A stretch of DNA of 64,000 nucleotides from Nereocystis luetkeana (Eukaryota; Sar; Phaeophyceae; Laminariales; Laminariaceae). Position 1 is the first letter of the stretch, and each line of letters starts with the position of its first letter. The DNA lies in NCBI GenBank assembly GCA_031213475.1, contig JARUPZ010000003.1, forward strand, positions 6,316,740 through 6,380,739. The letters are read 5' to 3'. Positions 10,501-22,999 of this stretch are shown here, in pieces. The notes below the pieces were generated by a model. That model saw nothing but the letters and a program-made list of their open reading frames with translations. It was not told the DNA's origin and searched no databases. Both the position numbers and the translations under genes were made by a program.

Positions 10501-12166
10501 GAATCAATACAACCAAATTAATAGCAAAAAAGGATACTATTAATAATATGAATATATACGCACACCACTGACCTCCGAAACTCGTGCGTGAGTACATGAA
10601 TGACATCAGGACAAAAGTGATATCTATGACATCAGAATCGCGCAAATCGTACAGTAAATGCAGCGGCGCCGCCATTGAGGTAGGCGAACAATCCCAGACG
10701 TGACTTGAAACCTATGGCTACTGCACACAAACTATACCGTATACTCATACATAAAAAAAACGTTGTGATAAAGAACGCCGGTGTAGTGGCAAGGGGGTTA
10801 TGAAACATTTTAGGCCTTGGGACCGATGGACAAGTAAGTGCCATTCCGTAGTCAGTTTGTGCCGAAAAGCATTGGGCAACACAATAACGGGACCGTTTGC
10901 GTCCGTTGAAGGGTTCAGTTCGTCAGACGAAATACGGACAAAACAATGCTACTACTTCTTTCTTGGCGCGCTTCCGGTGGTTGAAGTGTGTGAAGTTGAA
11001 TCTATGAACGATCATCGAAATATCCATCTCGTTTTACAGTATCCCACTCCTATGATATAGAATATATTGCCTTCATCTTGAACAGTTTGAGTGGGAGGTA
11101 TATTTTTGGTCTTTACGTAGATAGATGCCGTCGACCTTCATCCACCACAATACCATGTTGTGTGTACGTGCAAACAAAAGAGTATGCATGCGCTCGCAAG
11201 GGTCACAAGCCCCCTTTGCTCGAAGTTCCCCCTACATCGAGCATGAAAACAATAGGGCTCAAGATGAAGGCTAGACGAGTACGCTGTTTCCTCCCGCCGC
11301 TGTAGCACAATCCGCACCAGGATTAAATAAACGGGCGTCCACACTGCGTGAGCTATAAATGATATTTTCCCCACGTATTACACACGAAGTCCAGTACCGC
11401 ATGTAATGTGTTCGTTCGGATCCAGCAAAAACCGGAATTTTGAGGAGTCTGGTGGCATAAGTGTATGAAATTTGATGCACATTTATTTAAGCATACTACA
11501 AAGAATATGTATCCTGCTGCATGTATGCAACCCCTCCCAAGTAATAACGCCGACGACAATGCACATGACGTAAAAAACTGTGGTCGTGACATACTATTCC
11601 ACAGCATTTGTAGTACCTGGATCGCAACCTACGTGCATGGTGAGGAGGACAGCCATCACCTCGTCATGCACAATACTCATCACGGTATGGAAGGCGTGAT
11701 CAAAATGTCCGTTCGTGCACCACGTATGGAGTGGATCCTAACTCAAACCTTTACTGCCGTGTGTGGAAACCACTGCGAGGAGGTCTTCTAAAAAAAAATA
11801 TAGGGTGTAAGTGTAAACAGAAGCTCTGAGATCGAGGATTTGTTCGAAACTTGCGTTTACATGCTGTGTTTCATACCTCGATCGCGTGTCCCGGGGGTGT
11901 TTCATGTCTTCACGAACAGCTCACAGTCTGTCTATGAGGAAGATAAGTTCCGAAGCTCCATAAATCAAGTAATGGGTGTTTCAATATTTGGGAAAACATG
12001 AGCAATTAAATATTGCGACGTTGTGCACGTAGCTTGCCACGAGCAAGGACCTTGCTTCCTGTACATATTCCATATCCAACGTTATTTCAAAGATACATAT
12101 ATCTATATTTATATTCACCATCATCCTCACTACCCTCGAGCACCATTGAGAAATATGCCTATATTT

Positions 12167-12221
<55 letters not shown>

Positions 12222-12520
12222 AGTCACCCACAGAGAGGGCATGGATGAATGCTAAACGTTTTCTGCCAACAACGTCGGTGAGGAGGGACGCCAGTAGGTA
12301 CCAAGTTATGCACAGATTTTCATTAATAAATTGAAATAAGAGAGTATGTGCATAAAATCACATTTGTGTCTTACACCAAAAAGAGAACATGCGCTATAAG
12401 CTCCACAAACGTCAAGGAAATGATGCATACACTGAGAATGACACTGAAACAACCATTCATTGTGTTCAGGGCACCGAGAGTGTTGTGACATGGCCGCAAG
12501 AAGGGCGATGGAACTGCCCT
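10501..12520. other. Unit 1 spacer, no gene recognised
   Basis: Diverged spacer alignable in patches with about 26980-28985 and 46010-47940. Shared patches include AGTGGCAAGGGGGTTATGAAA and 'gcacgtagcttgcc'. The longest frame (11465-11791) is not kept in the other units. It contains a (TA)n tract at 12165-12220. Confidence 0.5.
12165..12220. repeat. (TA)n microsatellite
   Basis: An uninterrupted AT dinucleotide run. The matching places in units 2 (about 28620-28650) and 3 (about 47595-47625) have no such run; they carry TACCTGGTACCC instead. Confidence 0.95.
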
Positions 12521-12759
12521 ATACATTTCGTGAAAAAGTATGAAAGCGGATGAATGAGCGAACCTTGAATCTTTTTAGGTCTGAAGGCCTGCAATTCAAT
12601 TTCGGGGACAAAAAAAATGAATTTAGAGGCACCAAAGCAGTGCTTGCGGCGGGTCTGCCTCGCCACGCCTTAGACCACCAACATGGCGGGTGAACAAACC
12701 TCGTACGATACTTTCGTCTGCTGCACTGGTTGGTCCGAAAATGTAACAAGCCCTACTTA

Positions 12760-13016
12760 CTCAGTAACCCGAAAATTCAGACAACGGCCACAATCTATTA
12801 GCCCGAAGAATGAAAACATCGTACCCGAGGCCTCGTTGAGGCAGTGTTGCCACACTATAATGAAAAGGGAATTGTGGCAGCGGAAACGTCGAACGAAAGT
12901 TCACCCACCGGCAGCAACGAGGTGAGGGCGCGCATCATCCCACTCCTCATTTCTCATCTCTAAACCATCACTTCTTCTACCTCGTTCTACATTCTTCTAC
13001 TCAAGGCTCTGTCATC
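12760..13016 (+). promoter_or_regulatory. Conserved promoter/5'UTR, unit 1 discoidin-like gene
   Basis: The roughly 250 bp before the ATG are strongly conserved in all three units. The core is GGGAATTGTGGCAGCGGAAA followed by CGTCGAACGAAAGTTCACCC, then CACCGGCAGCAA and a pyrimidine-rich leader (CATCATCCCACTCCTCA...ATTCTTCTAC) running to the start codon. Conservation falls away quickly in the intron, so this block probably holds the promoter and 5'UTR. No canonical TATA box is obvious, and the transcription start is not determined. Confidence 0.6.
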
Positions 13017-14727
13017 ATGCGTGCTTTCGCTATCGTGGCCTCAATCATCTACGCTGCCACAGTCGGCGCCGCCGCAGGTACTAGTTCAGATATTATTGTT
13101 AAGTCAGGTAAAATGTATGTAAAGCCGAGAGAAACTAATCCATCAATCTATAGTCATAATCTTGTTTGTCAATACGTACTGAGGTGTCGGCTAGGCTATC
13201 GCCGAGCGTGGTGTAATGGCGCATATCACATATATATCGGTAAAGTGGTACGGTGAACGAGTAACATCCCAAGTGTGTGTCCTGGTATTGCAATGGCGAG
13301 GTAGCCTGTTGACGGATACCCTACACTTTAATGTTATATATTCACCAGTAGTAGTGCAAAGTGTATAAAATTGTAGACAGTGTCTGTGTTCTTACGGGGA
13401 ACAAGATAGTAAATACAACTCTATGTTGTCAGACCAATACGGAAATACACAAGGATTTTGTGCGTACCCTAGGTCTTATAGAGGGTCCCCCGTAAGAGTA
13501 GAGCCGATAGAACCGAGCCACTCCGACCTATATTTATTTGAAGCTGCTGCGTGTAACGATGGCATCCAGTACGCGTATGTGTTGTACATTCCTTTACGTT
13601 TCGAGTCTGGAGAATACTCACCAATGCAACATCTCGGTTTTACATCGACCTACTCGAACGTGTTTTCTAGAACGAACGCGGATCGTGTTCAACCATCTAC
13701 GAAGTCCCACAGTTGGCCGGTTTCGGGTAACCATGCGTTGGTGGAGGGCGCGCCATTAGAAATAGTCTCGAGTGGCGTCGGCGAAGGGCATTTATATCCC
13801 TCCGTGAAAGTCATCCGGCAATCGGAAGGTAAAGTGAACACACATTGTGCCGGGGATACGGAACAGCACACGTGTGTATAAAGCGGGGGTTATCAATTCC
13901 CGCATGGGGGAAAATTTCGACCAGCGCGTGGATATATATGCCGAGCAGGAAGTGCGGTACTTGCTGAGCAGATGAGAATCGGCTCATTCAAGTCTGATGA
14001 GTTGGTGAGTGCTGAACGATTATAATAGGTTGGAGTGGATTGCTTTGTGAGCCATGTTAACTGTATACATATGACTGGTCAATTCGCGGACCAACGAGAA
14101 GCACGACAAGGGATTGGTAGGAATCGAACCTACGACAGGTTTTGCCCTCGAGAAACCGACAAGCACAGATAGGTGTCACACGTTCGATACAACACGCGCG
14201 AAGGACGTAGTAACTTGATGCCCTCATGCCCACCAACCCGTACGTCGCACACTACCGCCCCCATTGCAGCGCTGGTCGAGGCGGGTGACAGGACCTGGGT
14301 TAGCGTAAATGCTAATGGTTACGACACTCGTACATCCGGGAGTGGCTGCAGCCCGAGCGGCTGCGTACCCTACAACACCCGCGACAACGATATCTGGGCA
14401 AACTCTCGTTGGTCTTGCAAGGGGGACATCCTCGACAGCTCTGTTAAGAACGACGGGTGCTGCATTACTTATTCCTTTGAGGTAGCCCAAGACCTTGTCA
14501 GCATGAGTATCGCCTTCCACAAAGGGAACGAGAACACCCGGTCCCTAGATGTGTTCGACAACGACAAACACCACAGCACCATCACGTCCAGCGGCAATAC
14601 GCTTGACTACCAGTACTTCAACCTCTACACCGACGAAACGAAAGACCTCAAGCTCTGCCTGGACGACCCCAACTGGTACACCGACGTGTGGCTGAGCATC
14701 ACCGAGGTGCGTCGCGGTGCGGGGTAA
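13017..14727 (+). CDS. Secreted discoidin/F5-8C-like protein, unit 1 (2 exons)
   Basis: Proposed join(13017..13077,14270..14727), 172 codons. Exon 1 encodes a signal peptide (MRAFAIVASIIYAATVGAAA) and ends CAG|GTACTA. The intron is 1192 bp and ends CCCCCATTGCAG. The join is phase 1 and makes an Ala codon. Residues about 27-167 resemble a discoidin/F5-8C fold as found in carbohydrate-binding modules: SRWSCKGD (66-73), ITYSFEVAQDLVSMSIAFHKG (86-106, in two halves: ITYSFEVAQD, LVSMSIAFHKG), TITSSGNT (124-131) and WLSITEV (161-167). Six cysteines (47, 52, 70, 84, 85, 150) suggest disulfides. The likely role is an extracellular sugar- or matrix-binding protein. The family call rests on motif pattern only, and the ligand is unknown. 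The frame runs to a stop as VRRGAG. A donor-like GAG|GTGCGT after residue 166 leaves open splicing to further exons. Confidence 0.72.
13078..14269 (+). other. Intron 1, unit 1
   Basis: GT...AG intron with polypyrimidine CTACCGCCCCCATTGCAG at the 3' end. A frame at 13423-13881 is open but is broken in units 2 and 3, so it is not treated as coding. About 14100-14165 carries a tRNA T-arm-like sequence on the - strand (GTAGGTTCGATTCCTAC), which is degraded in the other units. Confidence 0.6.
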
Positions 14728-16635
14728 GGGTATAGTAGGCAGTCTATTTCCTACATGTTTGTACAATCATTTCTCGAACGGGACTAACGTACCGTCACGG
14801 TTAGGAATATGTTCCAAGTAATCCTTGCTAGGCCACGCACAAAGCTAATTATTATACTGGTTGCACGGTGAACGCCACTCGGGCGTAACCATTTACACTA
14901 CACAAAAACAATTTTTAACAGGTCGTGTACATTACGGCAACAACAGTATTCCTGGACAGAAACACACGCGAAGAAATCACCAGGTCTCGTTTGCTGTTGG
15001 GAACTACCACTTCGTTCATGTTTTGCATTTGGTAACCTTGTCTAAGTGCAAGCATGGGCAGATCACTAAAATGATACAAACGACCCACCGTTTAGATAGA
15101 GAAGCTACTTCTCCATCCTAAGCAGGACTTCATTGGAAAGAGTACGACCGGTAAAATGATAAAATGGATATTTCATTTAAATAATGTTCAGCTCCCACAC
15201 CGGGGATAAAAACGGAAATTAATACATATATATGTTCACGTATGGTCCTGATGCGATCCATCCTGACGATTTTCTCGACTGTGGGCTGGACTAGTGGAGT
15301 CTTTTATTGACGCAGGATTCACATTGCGGCGACTCGCAAAACGTGGCGTCCATGTCCCAGTCATCAGGCAATATATGTATTATACCCTGGTAATCGATAA
15401 CGTAGATTGTGGGGGGCCCAACGCCTCCCAGGTGTACAGCTCCGTCTAAGGGAAGAGTGTACTGCATCATACCCCGTTGGTTCCCACGGATGAAATGCCG
15501 CTTCTATTTGGAGTGTTCCAAAGTGCAGCAGAACCCCAGGCTGTTCATGTCGTTTGATTCGGCATGAGTACCGACGATTATGTGTGTTGAATACCAACGT
15601 GTGCGCTGGAGATAATGTTGTTTGATAGGATGGCGAGTCCCTGAATTCTACTGTGTTACAAGGTGATGGGATCGACGAGGTCAGTATCGTCCTGACGTCA
15701 GCAAAATATATTGATCTTCAGGCCAGTATTGCTTGTGTCGGGTATTCAATAGCGTGCTTTGGTGACACCGAGATATTACAATATAGTTACGAAACAAAAC
15801 CAACACCCGGGCCTCCATCAAATAAGCGATAGTTTAATTGTTTTCTTACTGATCAATCAGCACGGGGCCGTGAACTCCATGGGTTTATTATCTGATCTGG
15901 GCAAATGGTTAGGAAAGAAGTGTAGACTGAACACGAACCGACTCTCGTCATACCCTTGTAATCGAGGATACATGCATTCTTCCTTAGGCAATATAGCAGC
16001 CGTGTACCTGTGGTGATACGACGTGGCAGATGTATATCCACAGCAACGGTTTGTTCACCGAATGTTGCCGAAGTGGATGGGTCGCATGTCTACCAAATGC
16101 TTGCCTCCCGGTTCGAATCTCTCCTGGGTACCTTTCGGCTGGTGTGCAAGAGAACACAACGGCCTTTAGACCGTGCACACCGGAATGCAATTATACGCGC
16201 CTGAACGCCACGGTGACCACCTAATAATGGCCGCAGTATCTGTCATATTCTCAACTAAAGTTGAGTAGTGCTGACAAACGGGATGTTGTCATCCTTTGAG
16301 ACAACTCTAGGTTCAGGCTTAATAGCGAAGGGGGCATACGGTTGTGATTTTGGTCGGCATACACTATGCCCGCCGAGGTGGCAATGAGCTAAATAGGTGT
16401 TGTGTGTGAATCAAGCGCACAATACTCGCAACTTGTCATTAATAATTTCATATACGGTGTAACATTGCCGACGTTCATACGTATCTTGCGGCACTGCGAC
16501 CTAGGTCAGGAACAACTATTCGATTTTTCTCGTTTTTTCACGTTCGCGCACACAAGGGCATTATTGTTGGTTTGCCTATCACCTTAGCTATTTATTACGG
16601 TTGTGTCCAGTTCGGCCTGACTGGCGGGGGGTGGG
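14728..16635. other. Unit 1 spacer after exon 2, no gene recognised
   Basis: Patchy similarity to 32611-34490 and 50117-51725. Sequence just after the stop (AAGGGTATAGTAGGCAG) is nearly identical in unit 2. No conserved frame was found. Small conserved patches include 'ccaacacccgg' and 'gaggttcaggctta'-type strings. A 3'UTR or a further intron may lie here. Confidence 0.4.
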
Positions 16636-16869
16636 ATGGGGTGGCCGGACTACGAGAACGCCACTCATTTTATTTCCTGTGCACCATGTCAGCTAGTGGT
16701 CGACCGCTCTTTGGCCCCCGATGCATTTCCCGACATATCACCCCTCTCTATGCTCTTACAAACCTTCCGTTTTTCAGGTGCAATTCTGGGTGGAGTAACA
16801 CTTCCAACGATATATGCAAATCCTGGACACTGTGAAGCTGGGACGCCACTACGTGTTTCCAGTTCTTGA
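16636..16869 (+). other. Block P, unit 1: conserved open segment, possible exon
   Basis: One frame stays open in all three units. It begins GWPDYENATHF here, WTDYDNATHL in unit 2 (34491) and WTGYDNASHL in unit 3 (51726). It continues through SCAPCQLVVD and FRFSGAILGG(or K)VTLP. A 3-bp length difference before FRFSG (LQTF / FQTTF / LQTSF) keeps the frame. After 'PGH' the three copies diverge and end at different stops. An AG|GT-like TTTTTCAG|GTGCAA lies inside. It is not a recognised family. It could be an exon of the same gene or an old coding fragment. Confidence 0.3.
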
Positions 16870-17007
16870 ATTGAAGGTCGTTGTTTCGTGTTTTGCAGGA
16901 GCTTTTAGTTTTTTAGTACTCTATGGGTGCAGTGTATTATAGCCTTGGGTAAAACATGCGTTCATGATTGACGATGCATTTCATCAACGGTGTGCACTCA
17001 ACGGTCT

Positions 17008-17400
17008 ACCTGGTTGTGTGAGGGCGATTGTGCCGGCCGTACTCGACATCTGTCTGGGTGTTTGGAGTTGGGCAACAGTGAAATAAATGGAGATGTCACC
17101 AGCTGCACGACGTGTCGCAGGACAAACAATTACGCGTCGATTGGCCGTTTGATAGAGAGAATCACCATGGGGGGTCCGGACTAGTACTCTCGAAGTTGTC
17201 AGTCAGCGCTGAAATAAATATTCCACATTGTCAGCTCTAGCAAATGAGTACGAAGCGCATTGCTGTGGGATAATAAGGAGCAACGGTGTGGGTCGGGCAA
17301 TAGTGAACGAGGCGAAGAAGTGTACAAAAACACCGCGGTTGTGTCGCAATGTGTTGAGAGGATTTGGGTCGCACAACGGGGGGGAAACCGCCGCCGAGCG
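17008..17400 (+). pseudogene. Broken relative of the 118-codon frame at 34876
   Basis: It aligns with the unit 2 frame 34876-35232. Shared peptide pieces include IGRLIERI, versus IGRSIERI there. Several in-frame stops occur here (for example after VKH-like and GGPD). If unit 2 ever encoded a protein, this copy is dead. No family was recognised. Confidence 0.2.
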
Positions 17401-17776
17401 AGTATTTGCATCGTGCCACCACCTTTCGCAGTAAAGGAGGACCCCGCCAGGCAAGTGGATGGATATAATCGACAACATCGGGATTTTAATGCTCATGCAT
17501 ATAATATGGGGCTTAATTTGAAACAAACCGATACTCGTATCTACACACGTTCTGGTCGGCGGCTTTGTCTGTGAGCAAGGCTTCGGTTAATTTGAAATGA
17601 TGGCTAACACAGCCTTGGCGACTTATATTGGCTCCACCCCTTCAAGCCTGCAGTCCGGTTGTGATGGGCAAACTAGTTAGAATTTGAATCATTTCCCCAC
17701 GTACGTACGGGACAGCAGTCTTATTCGGTGTCGGGCTGGAGCTCAGACAACTGGTATCATGCTCGTCTGCTCTTGA

Positions 17777-17998
17777 CTTCGCTCCGGTGAGCTCAAACCG
17801 TATCCTTTCTCTACGATCCTCGTGTTTACTACTTGGAGAGCTGCAGTCATACTCTTAGCTCATTCCGGAGGACCAGGTTTCGTTGGATCTGTCCCCCCCC
17901 ACTCCGACTGGCCCCGGGAACTAGACTCTACCGTTTGTCTATTATTATTCTCCGCTATTCCCGTCATTATGATACGGAAGGCACCTCGTAAGATTTAA
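17777..17998 (+). other. Block Q, unit 1: conserved open segment, possible terminal exon
   Basis: All three units keep the same frame and end with TAA at the same place. The shared peptide is TTWR(A/D)AVILL(A/V)H, (S/A)GGPGF(V/Y)GS, then SDWPRELDS, then a hydrophobic tail before the stop. Substitutions do not disturb the frame. Length is equal in units 1 and 2 and 3 bp shorter in unit 3. An AG acceptor-like site in all copies (GAGAGCTGCAG|TC at 17846) could open an exon 17847-17998. An in-frame TGA just upstream is also shared. The hydrophobic end might be a membrane or GPI-type tail. It is not a recognised family. Confidence 0.35.
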
Positions 17999-19445
17999 GG
18001 ACATGTCGCCTTGGATCATACCATCGACCCCGTGGTGGCCTCTGTAGGTAGGAGAATAAAACACTTGGTAGTTGGAATGAAGCACATGTCATATCTTCAA
18101 CTTGGTTGCGTCTTCTGGACAATGTCGAGATCCACGTCGAGACAACTTTGACGATTTTTAGTAAGATATTTTAGAGTACCAATATTGTGATACAATCGCA
18201 GTGCCTAAACTACATATTTTGAAGTGCCTATTAAAGAGCAACCTGGCGTTTTACTGGCAACACGCAACTAACTATCAGAATACTTTCATTTCTGGCTTTC
18301 TCGACTTAACATTGAAACGCTCCAAAGAGATTATCACGTACTGCTGTCTCTCGAAATCGTGTCTACCACGCTAAATGCTTAACTACTGTAGTGCACAAAA
18401 ACATTCATACTTTTCATTAGTTTGAAAGTCGCCCGAGATTGCTTCTTTGATGCACCCACGTTGCATGTAATCATCATTACGATGATAACGATTCACGAAG
18501 GACGGCAGTCAACCTACCTTGCTACCCGTCAGCGTTAAGTTCGTGCCTGCGTTTGTTTTTTTTATTCAGGTTATTCCACGGCGCATCTGTATTGGTATTA
18601 TCTGTTCTGTGTACATAATTTTGTTTACGGGGTGCATGTATGTAACGACCATCGGCGAAATTACTCATCTTATTATGCCTTTAGTCATCTTCGATATTTC
18701 CACTGCGCCTTATCACTGAAGTTGTGGGTGTGTACACGGCATGTCGAAGCCATCGCAATCTGCGCGCTCTGACTGTCTTCCATTGATTTGGTTTAGAATT
18801 TTGAGTTTACGTATCCATGAGACCCGTGAGGACTCTGCCCATTCAGTACTTTGACGTACTCTTGGACTCGGTAATTAAAAAAGGACTGGAATTCACCTGC
18901 CGACGATTGAGTCCCGATGGCTAGGCACTGGCCCTTTGCCGGATGGTTTGTTTGCGCTATGTAGTTCTCGTGTCGCTGATTCAAATCTTCATTTCTACCC
19001 AAAATGAACCTGACCTCAGCAGTATAGGGTTGTGGTATCGCTGCTGCAATTTTCCGCTTCTTCTACCATAAATTCACATACATACTGAACATGCTTCTGG
19101 CCGACGTCCTCGCGGACGTATTGTTCCTGCATTAATTATCCTATTTTTAAAGCACGATCAGTTCCTGACATATTTCATACCTCGGTACAACCTGTATGAA
19201 ACGGCGAGACCTAGGTAACAGCAGGTCAGCGCCTGCTCTTCTTCTCCACAATGTACAGATTTCAAAGGAAACGTGAAAACATTCTTGAAAAAAAACCTCA
19301 ACTTGCGAGCATCGAACTTGCGCCTTCAAGTGTTTAATTTGAGCATCGTCACTATCTTACTTCTTGCAAGTTATAAAAAATCTGCTACGTTTTTGTCGCG
19401 GCCCGCACGGAATTCCGCATGCACATGTGATGCAGCACGACCTAA
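17999..19445. other. Unit 1 spacer, no gene recognised
   Basis: AT-rich. Similar in patches to 35858-37340 and 53000-54650. About 19300-19370 carries a - strand tRNA-like T-arm (CAAGTTCGATGCTCGC), see 37190-37265 for the best copy. No open frame is shared by the units. Confidence 0.4.
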
Positions 19446-19640
19446 GTGAGCGAGATAGTGATGGCAGATGACGGACCTCAGCCTCCGAGAACGCAGGTAT
19501 TGACGGCCACAACTGTACACCCCAGACCCGCGACACGCGCGTTGTGTGGCCCGTCGCTCCGTTTGCTACCAGTCGGTGTTATAGTATCGTTCGTGTTCTT
19601 TGCATGTCGTAGGATGACAACGTTTATGGGAGTAGCCTAG
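19446..19640 (+). other. Block R, unit 1: conserved open segment
   Basis: The frame reads MADDGPQPPRTQVL, then RPATRALCGPSLRLLPVGV. In unit 2 (37341-37529) the same frame reads MANDGSQPTRTQVL and RPATRAWCDPPPRLLPGGV. Unit 3 (54652-54792) has the same frame with one TAA. Most positions agree at the peptide level, but a CAG|GTATTG donor-like site lies inside, so the block may be the end of an exon. The C-terminal part is hydrophobic and poorly conserved. It is not a recognised family. Confidence 0.25.
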
Positions 19641-21460
19641 GGCGATAAACACAATAACGCCGAACAATCAATAATAACTGAGGTACTCACATTTATTTGT
19701 ACAAGGCCCTTGCATTTGCGTTCAGCGTGTGCGTAGATCAGCGTGTGCGTAGGTCTATCGAACATAGAGCCGTGGAAAATCAATAAGTAGATGAGGGGTT
19801 ACGGCCTTCAGTCTCCTATCAACACAGTCAGAGACTGCCCTACATCGCATATAGGTGTGTCGCACACTCGTGGCTTATGACGCGGCAACGTTGACACGTT
19901 GTGCTCTGCGCAAGTTGTTTGTTGTCTCTCTCGTGTATATCTGGACTGTGTTCTCATGAAATTCAAGGCCAAACAAACAGCGTACCCTTTTTAACTGAGG
20001 GTACGTATCTGGTACAAAATCAGACCTCTCGTACTGAAACCAGGGGAATCGCCATATTATCCCTCCTCCCACCAAAATTGTTTTTTGAGCGTTTGCCCAC
20101 AGTGCACGTATCGCGCCTGGGCCTCGAGCAATGTGTCCGTCCGGCCTTCTCGCGTTGACTCCTTAGCGTTCAGTTGTGTGCTTGTACGAAGAGACAATAT
20201 CGCAAAAGTATGAACCATTCCCAAACTTTAACACTGCAATGTTTTTCTTCGGAGGGTGGGGTGATTACCGTTAAACGCCGCACACTAGCATGCGACTGGG
20301 AATTTTTTCAATCGCCAAGAGCGCTAATCGTGGTTGAGGGATCGTTTCAGAACAAAAACAAGGCAAGTGTACATTTCAAAATTAGAGATTGGGCCAACGG
20401 TTTTTTTCTGGCGCCAATGCGATTTTTGACGACGCCGAAAACGTAGGGTTCCTCGAGAAGAGCCCGAAGCCCCCGTCTTGAATGAGGGTGAACATGATTT
20501 GGTGAGATTGTGTTTGAAGAACCACCTGGAATTCAATGACCCCTGCTTTGAAAGACCGTAACAAAAAACCCAAGAGGAAGCGCGGGGCCGCTATCGATCA
20601 CACGACTGGTAGCTGGATCGTGCCGCGGCGCGCTGCTCGCCAAGGACCGCGAATGGGAACCACTGGTTCTGCGTTTTTGTGCTCCGTCGTTTTGGCGCGC
20701 ATTTCAAGGTACGATCGCTACCCTTTATCGAGATAGTTGCATATCCCCAACCTCAACGCAAACACTGCGTCGACAACACCCTTCCAGCTGCAGCAAGAGC
20801 AGATTCCCGCTGCTCCTGCGTTTTGTTTGTACCCTTCAAATAAATACCAGTGCTATAGGCACGAATTGTATTTATGATACAATGATGGAGCAGTGACGCT
20901 GTTGTTGCTGTGTGGTACTACCGTATTTCGCATACTACTCGCAGGCGACCCAGCCTTGACGCATCTGAGCCAGAGCCATGATTCGGTAGTTTTCTCTCTT
21001 CTTGTGTGCGACACGACAGCATATTGTTAAGAGTACGGTAGTGCGCAGCAGCGGGCTGGAGCCTAATCCAAAGTCGTCTTAGGAGAGACTTATGATCAAC
21101 CCACAACCACAACTGCATTCACGACATCAAAATATTTTTGGAGTACATACAACCGCGACTTGTGATACGATGCCACCGTCTACCGTCGTAGAACGCACAG
21201 AAGTTGACGGCAGTAACAAATATCCTGCTGCACGAGATTTTCGGGACAGCTGTTAGCGCATGCTTGATTTCTGCTAGTATGTCGTCCGATGCCCCCCTCG
21301 TGCCGTGCGTGCGTGCTCCTTCTTCATGCATAACCCTTCCTATCTGGGCGTAATGACCAGTGCGCATGCCCGCCGAAAGCAGAGTAATTGCTCGTTATTG
21401 ATCGGGATAAATACTAGGGCAGAGACCAGCGTAGACGGCACGTCCTTTTTATTTATTTTG
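19641..21460. other. Unit 1 spacer, no gene recognised
   Basis: Alignable in patches with 37530-39350 and 54795-56640. Conserved patches include 'gatcgcgcctggg' and GACGACGCCGAAAACGTAGG (20430-20449), plus the GGGGCCGCTA...CTGGATCGTGCCG block (about 20584-20624). Frames there shift between units, so it is treated as noncoding or decayed. Confidence 0.4.
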
Positions 21461-21462
21461 AA

Positions 21463-21714
21463 GTGCCTTTGGCTCACAGCCTTGTACTTGCCTTGCTTGG
21501 AGTGGCCGTGTGTGACGGGGCACCCCATGAATCTGACAAAGCTTTTTTCGATTTCGTGACAGCGACACGCGCGCCACGGGGCTGGGGCAGGACCGCGGCA
21601 GTAAGCGCCCCGGACGATTCCCGGTCGACCGAGCCCTGCGGCGACGATACCGACCTGGCCGTGGCGAAGCTGACACGCGCCGCCCAGGAAATTTACGATA
21701 ATCCTACTTTGTAG
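21463..21714 (+). pseudogene. Block S, unit 1: decayed secreted-protein-like sequence
   Basis: An 84-codon open frame resembles a signal peptide (SLVLALLGVAVCDGAP) followed by a polar, GC-rich segment (DDSRSTEPCGDDTDLAVAK). There is no ATG: the site reads AAGTG where unit 2 has AATG. Unit 2 has an ATG (39357) but runs into a stop after 31 codons. Unit 3 has a stop before the polar part, with the rest in another frame. The copies therefore look like remnants of one small secreted protein, or like an exon whose borders were misread. No family was recognised. Confidence 0.3.
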
Positions 21715-22990
21715 TCCCCTTTGCGTGCTAACGCATATCTCGGAAAAGGGCTACGATGTGATGGATCGCGAGCGTACAGGTCATGAGGGCTAGGTTCAGG
21801 ATGAGGCAAGCCTCTCGGGCATGTGCCATTCGAAGTATCACCGTTTACAGTCCGCATCAGATAAAGCAGGATTGCAACACATGCCTTCAATATGCAAATT
21901 ATCATGAATGACAAGACCAACCTTAGGTCTGGCCACGATCCAACCGAGTCGAGACGTGCGCTCGCACATCTTCCAGAGGGGTGGAGCGTGCTTCTAATGC
22001 TAGGACCAAGAAGGCATCCCTGGCATGTAAATATTAAACAACTCGTTTTGTGCCCCAGGTCAAGAGCGATGACCAAGGCAACAAATAAATACGACCGACT
22101 AAAGGAGTTGTAATCCACCAGGTTTCAGGGAGGGGCTGTAAATGACGCGGTCCCTGCTGATACAAAAATACAAGTCATCGTATCTCCTAAAACGGTTCGA
22201 AACCGTAACGACTATACCTAAAGATACATTCAGTTTTGATTGGACTGCTGCTCTGCTGTGTTATCATTGTAGCTTTTTAGTATGGGGTGAAAACACAATT
22301 TTATTGTAGCATACCCCATGTGGGCGGCCGTCGAATAGGTTCTGGCCCGTATCTTGCTACAACAGCAGGGAAAAGCAGCATGCTGGTCCGGGCTGTGGCT
22401 AGCGTAGTACTACATCGATTCACGGTGTCCCAAAAAGAAAGACAATATTTGTCGGCTGCTTGTTAAAAAGCACCGGACCATGTAGATTGTAATCGCAATA
22501 TAGAATCCACAAAATTTAATAGCCGGAAAAGTCAGAAAACTTCATAAGTCTTCGAGTTCCTCAATTCAGGCGATTTTTTGCCTCCACCTTGTTCTACCAC
22601 TTACTTACTTGTATATTGGATAAGTCGGAGAGGACTAGTAACCATACCGAACGCCTGCAGTTACGTACGTACCAGTTCTCCCTTCTTAGGAGTGGCATGT
22701 CAATGAGCGTGGCGCGTAATAATACTCTTGCCGAAAGACGTCTCCGGTGGGTAGGTTTTAGCTACTCCACCAATTATTGCAGTGATGTGCTGCAATTGGG
22801 GCAATAGCTCAAATAAATGTATACGGGGACTTCTATTGATTCAGAGTGTGCTGCTGTCTGTGGAAGATATAATAAATGACAACATGTATCGTACATATAT
22901 TCAGCAAGAAACATCAACCACCGTGCGCGTGCCAAAAATTAAGTTTTTGAACGTTTTTTGTCCAAAGTGATACCGACAGAGATGTTGACA
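21715..22990. other. Unit 1 spacer, no gene recognised
   Basis: Matches 39670-40600 and 56900-58340 in patches ('tgtgccccaggtcaagagcgatgacc'-like string, TTCAGGCGAT). It provides the empty sites for the SINE at 57508 (about 22275 here) and for element J. Confidence 0.5.
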
Positions 22991-22999
22991 TGAGGAATC

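Noticed and set aside
13423-13881. 152-codon frame inside intron 1 of unit 1
   Set aside because: The same DNA in units 2 and 3 has shifts and stops within a few dozen codons. It lies between a good donor and acceptor.
14173-14727. Unspliced 184-codon frame starting upstream of exon 2
   Set aside because: No signal peptide. The first ~32 codons lie in the pyrimidine-rich 3' end of intron 1, and the exon 1 join fits in phase in all three copies.
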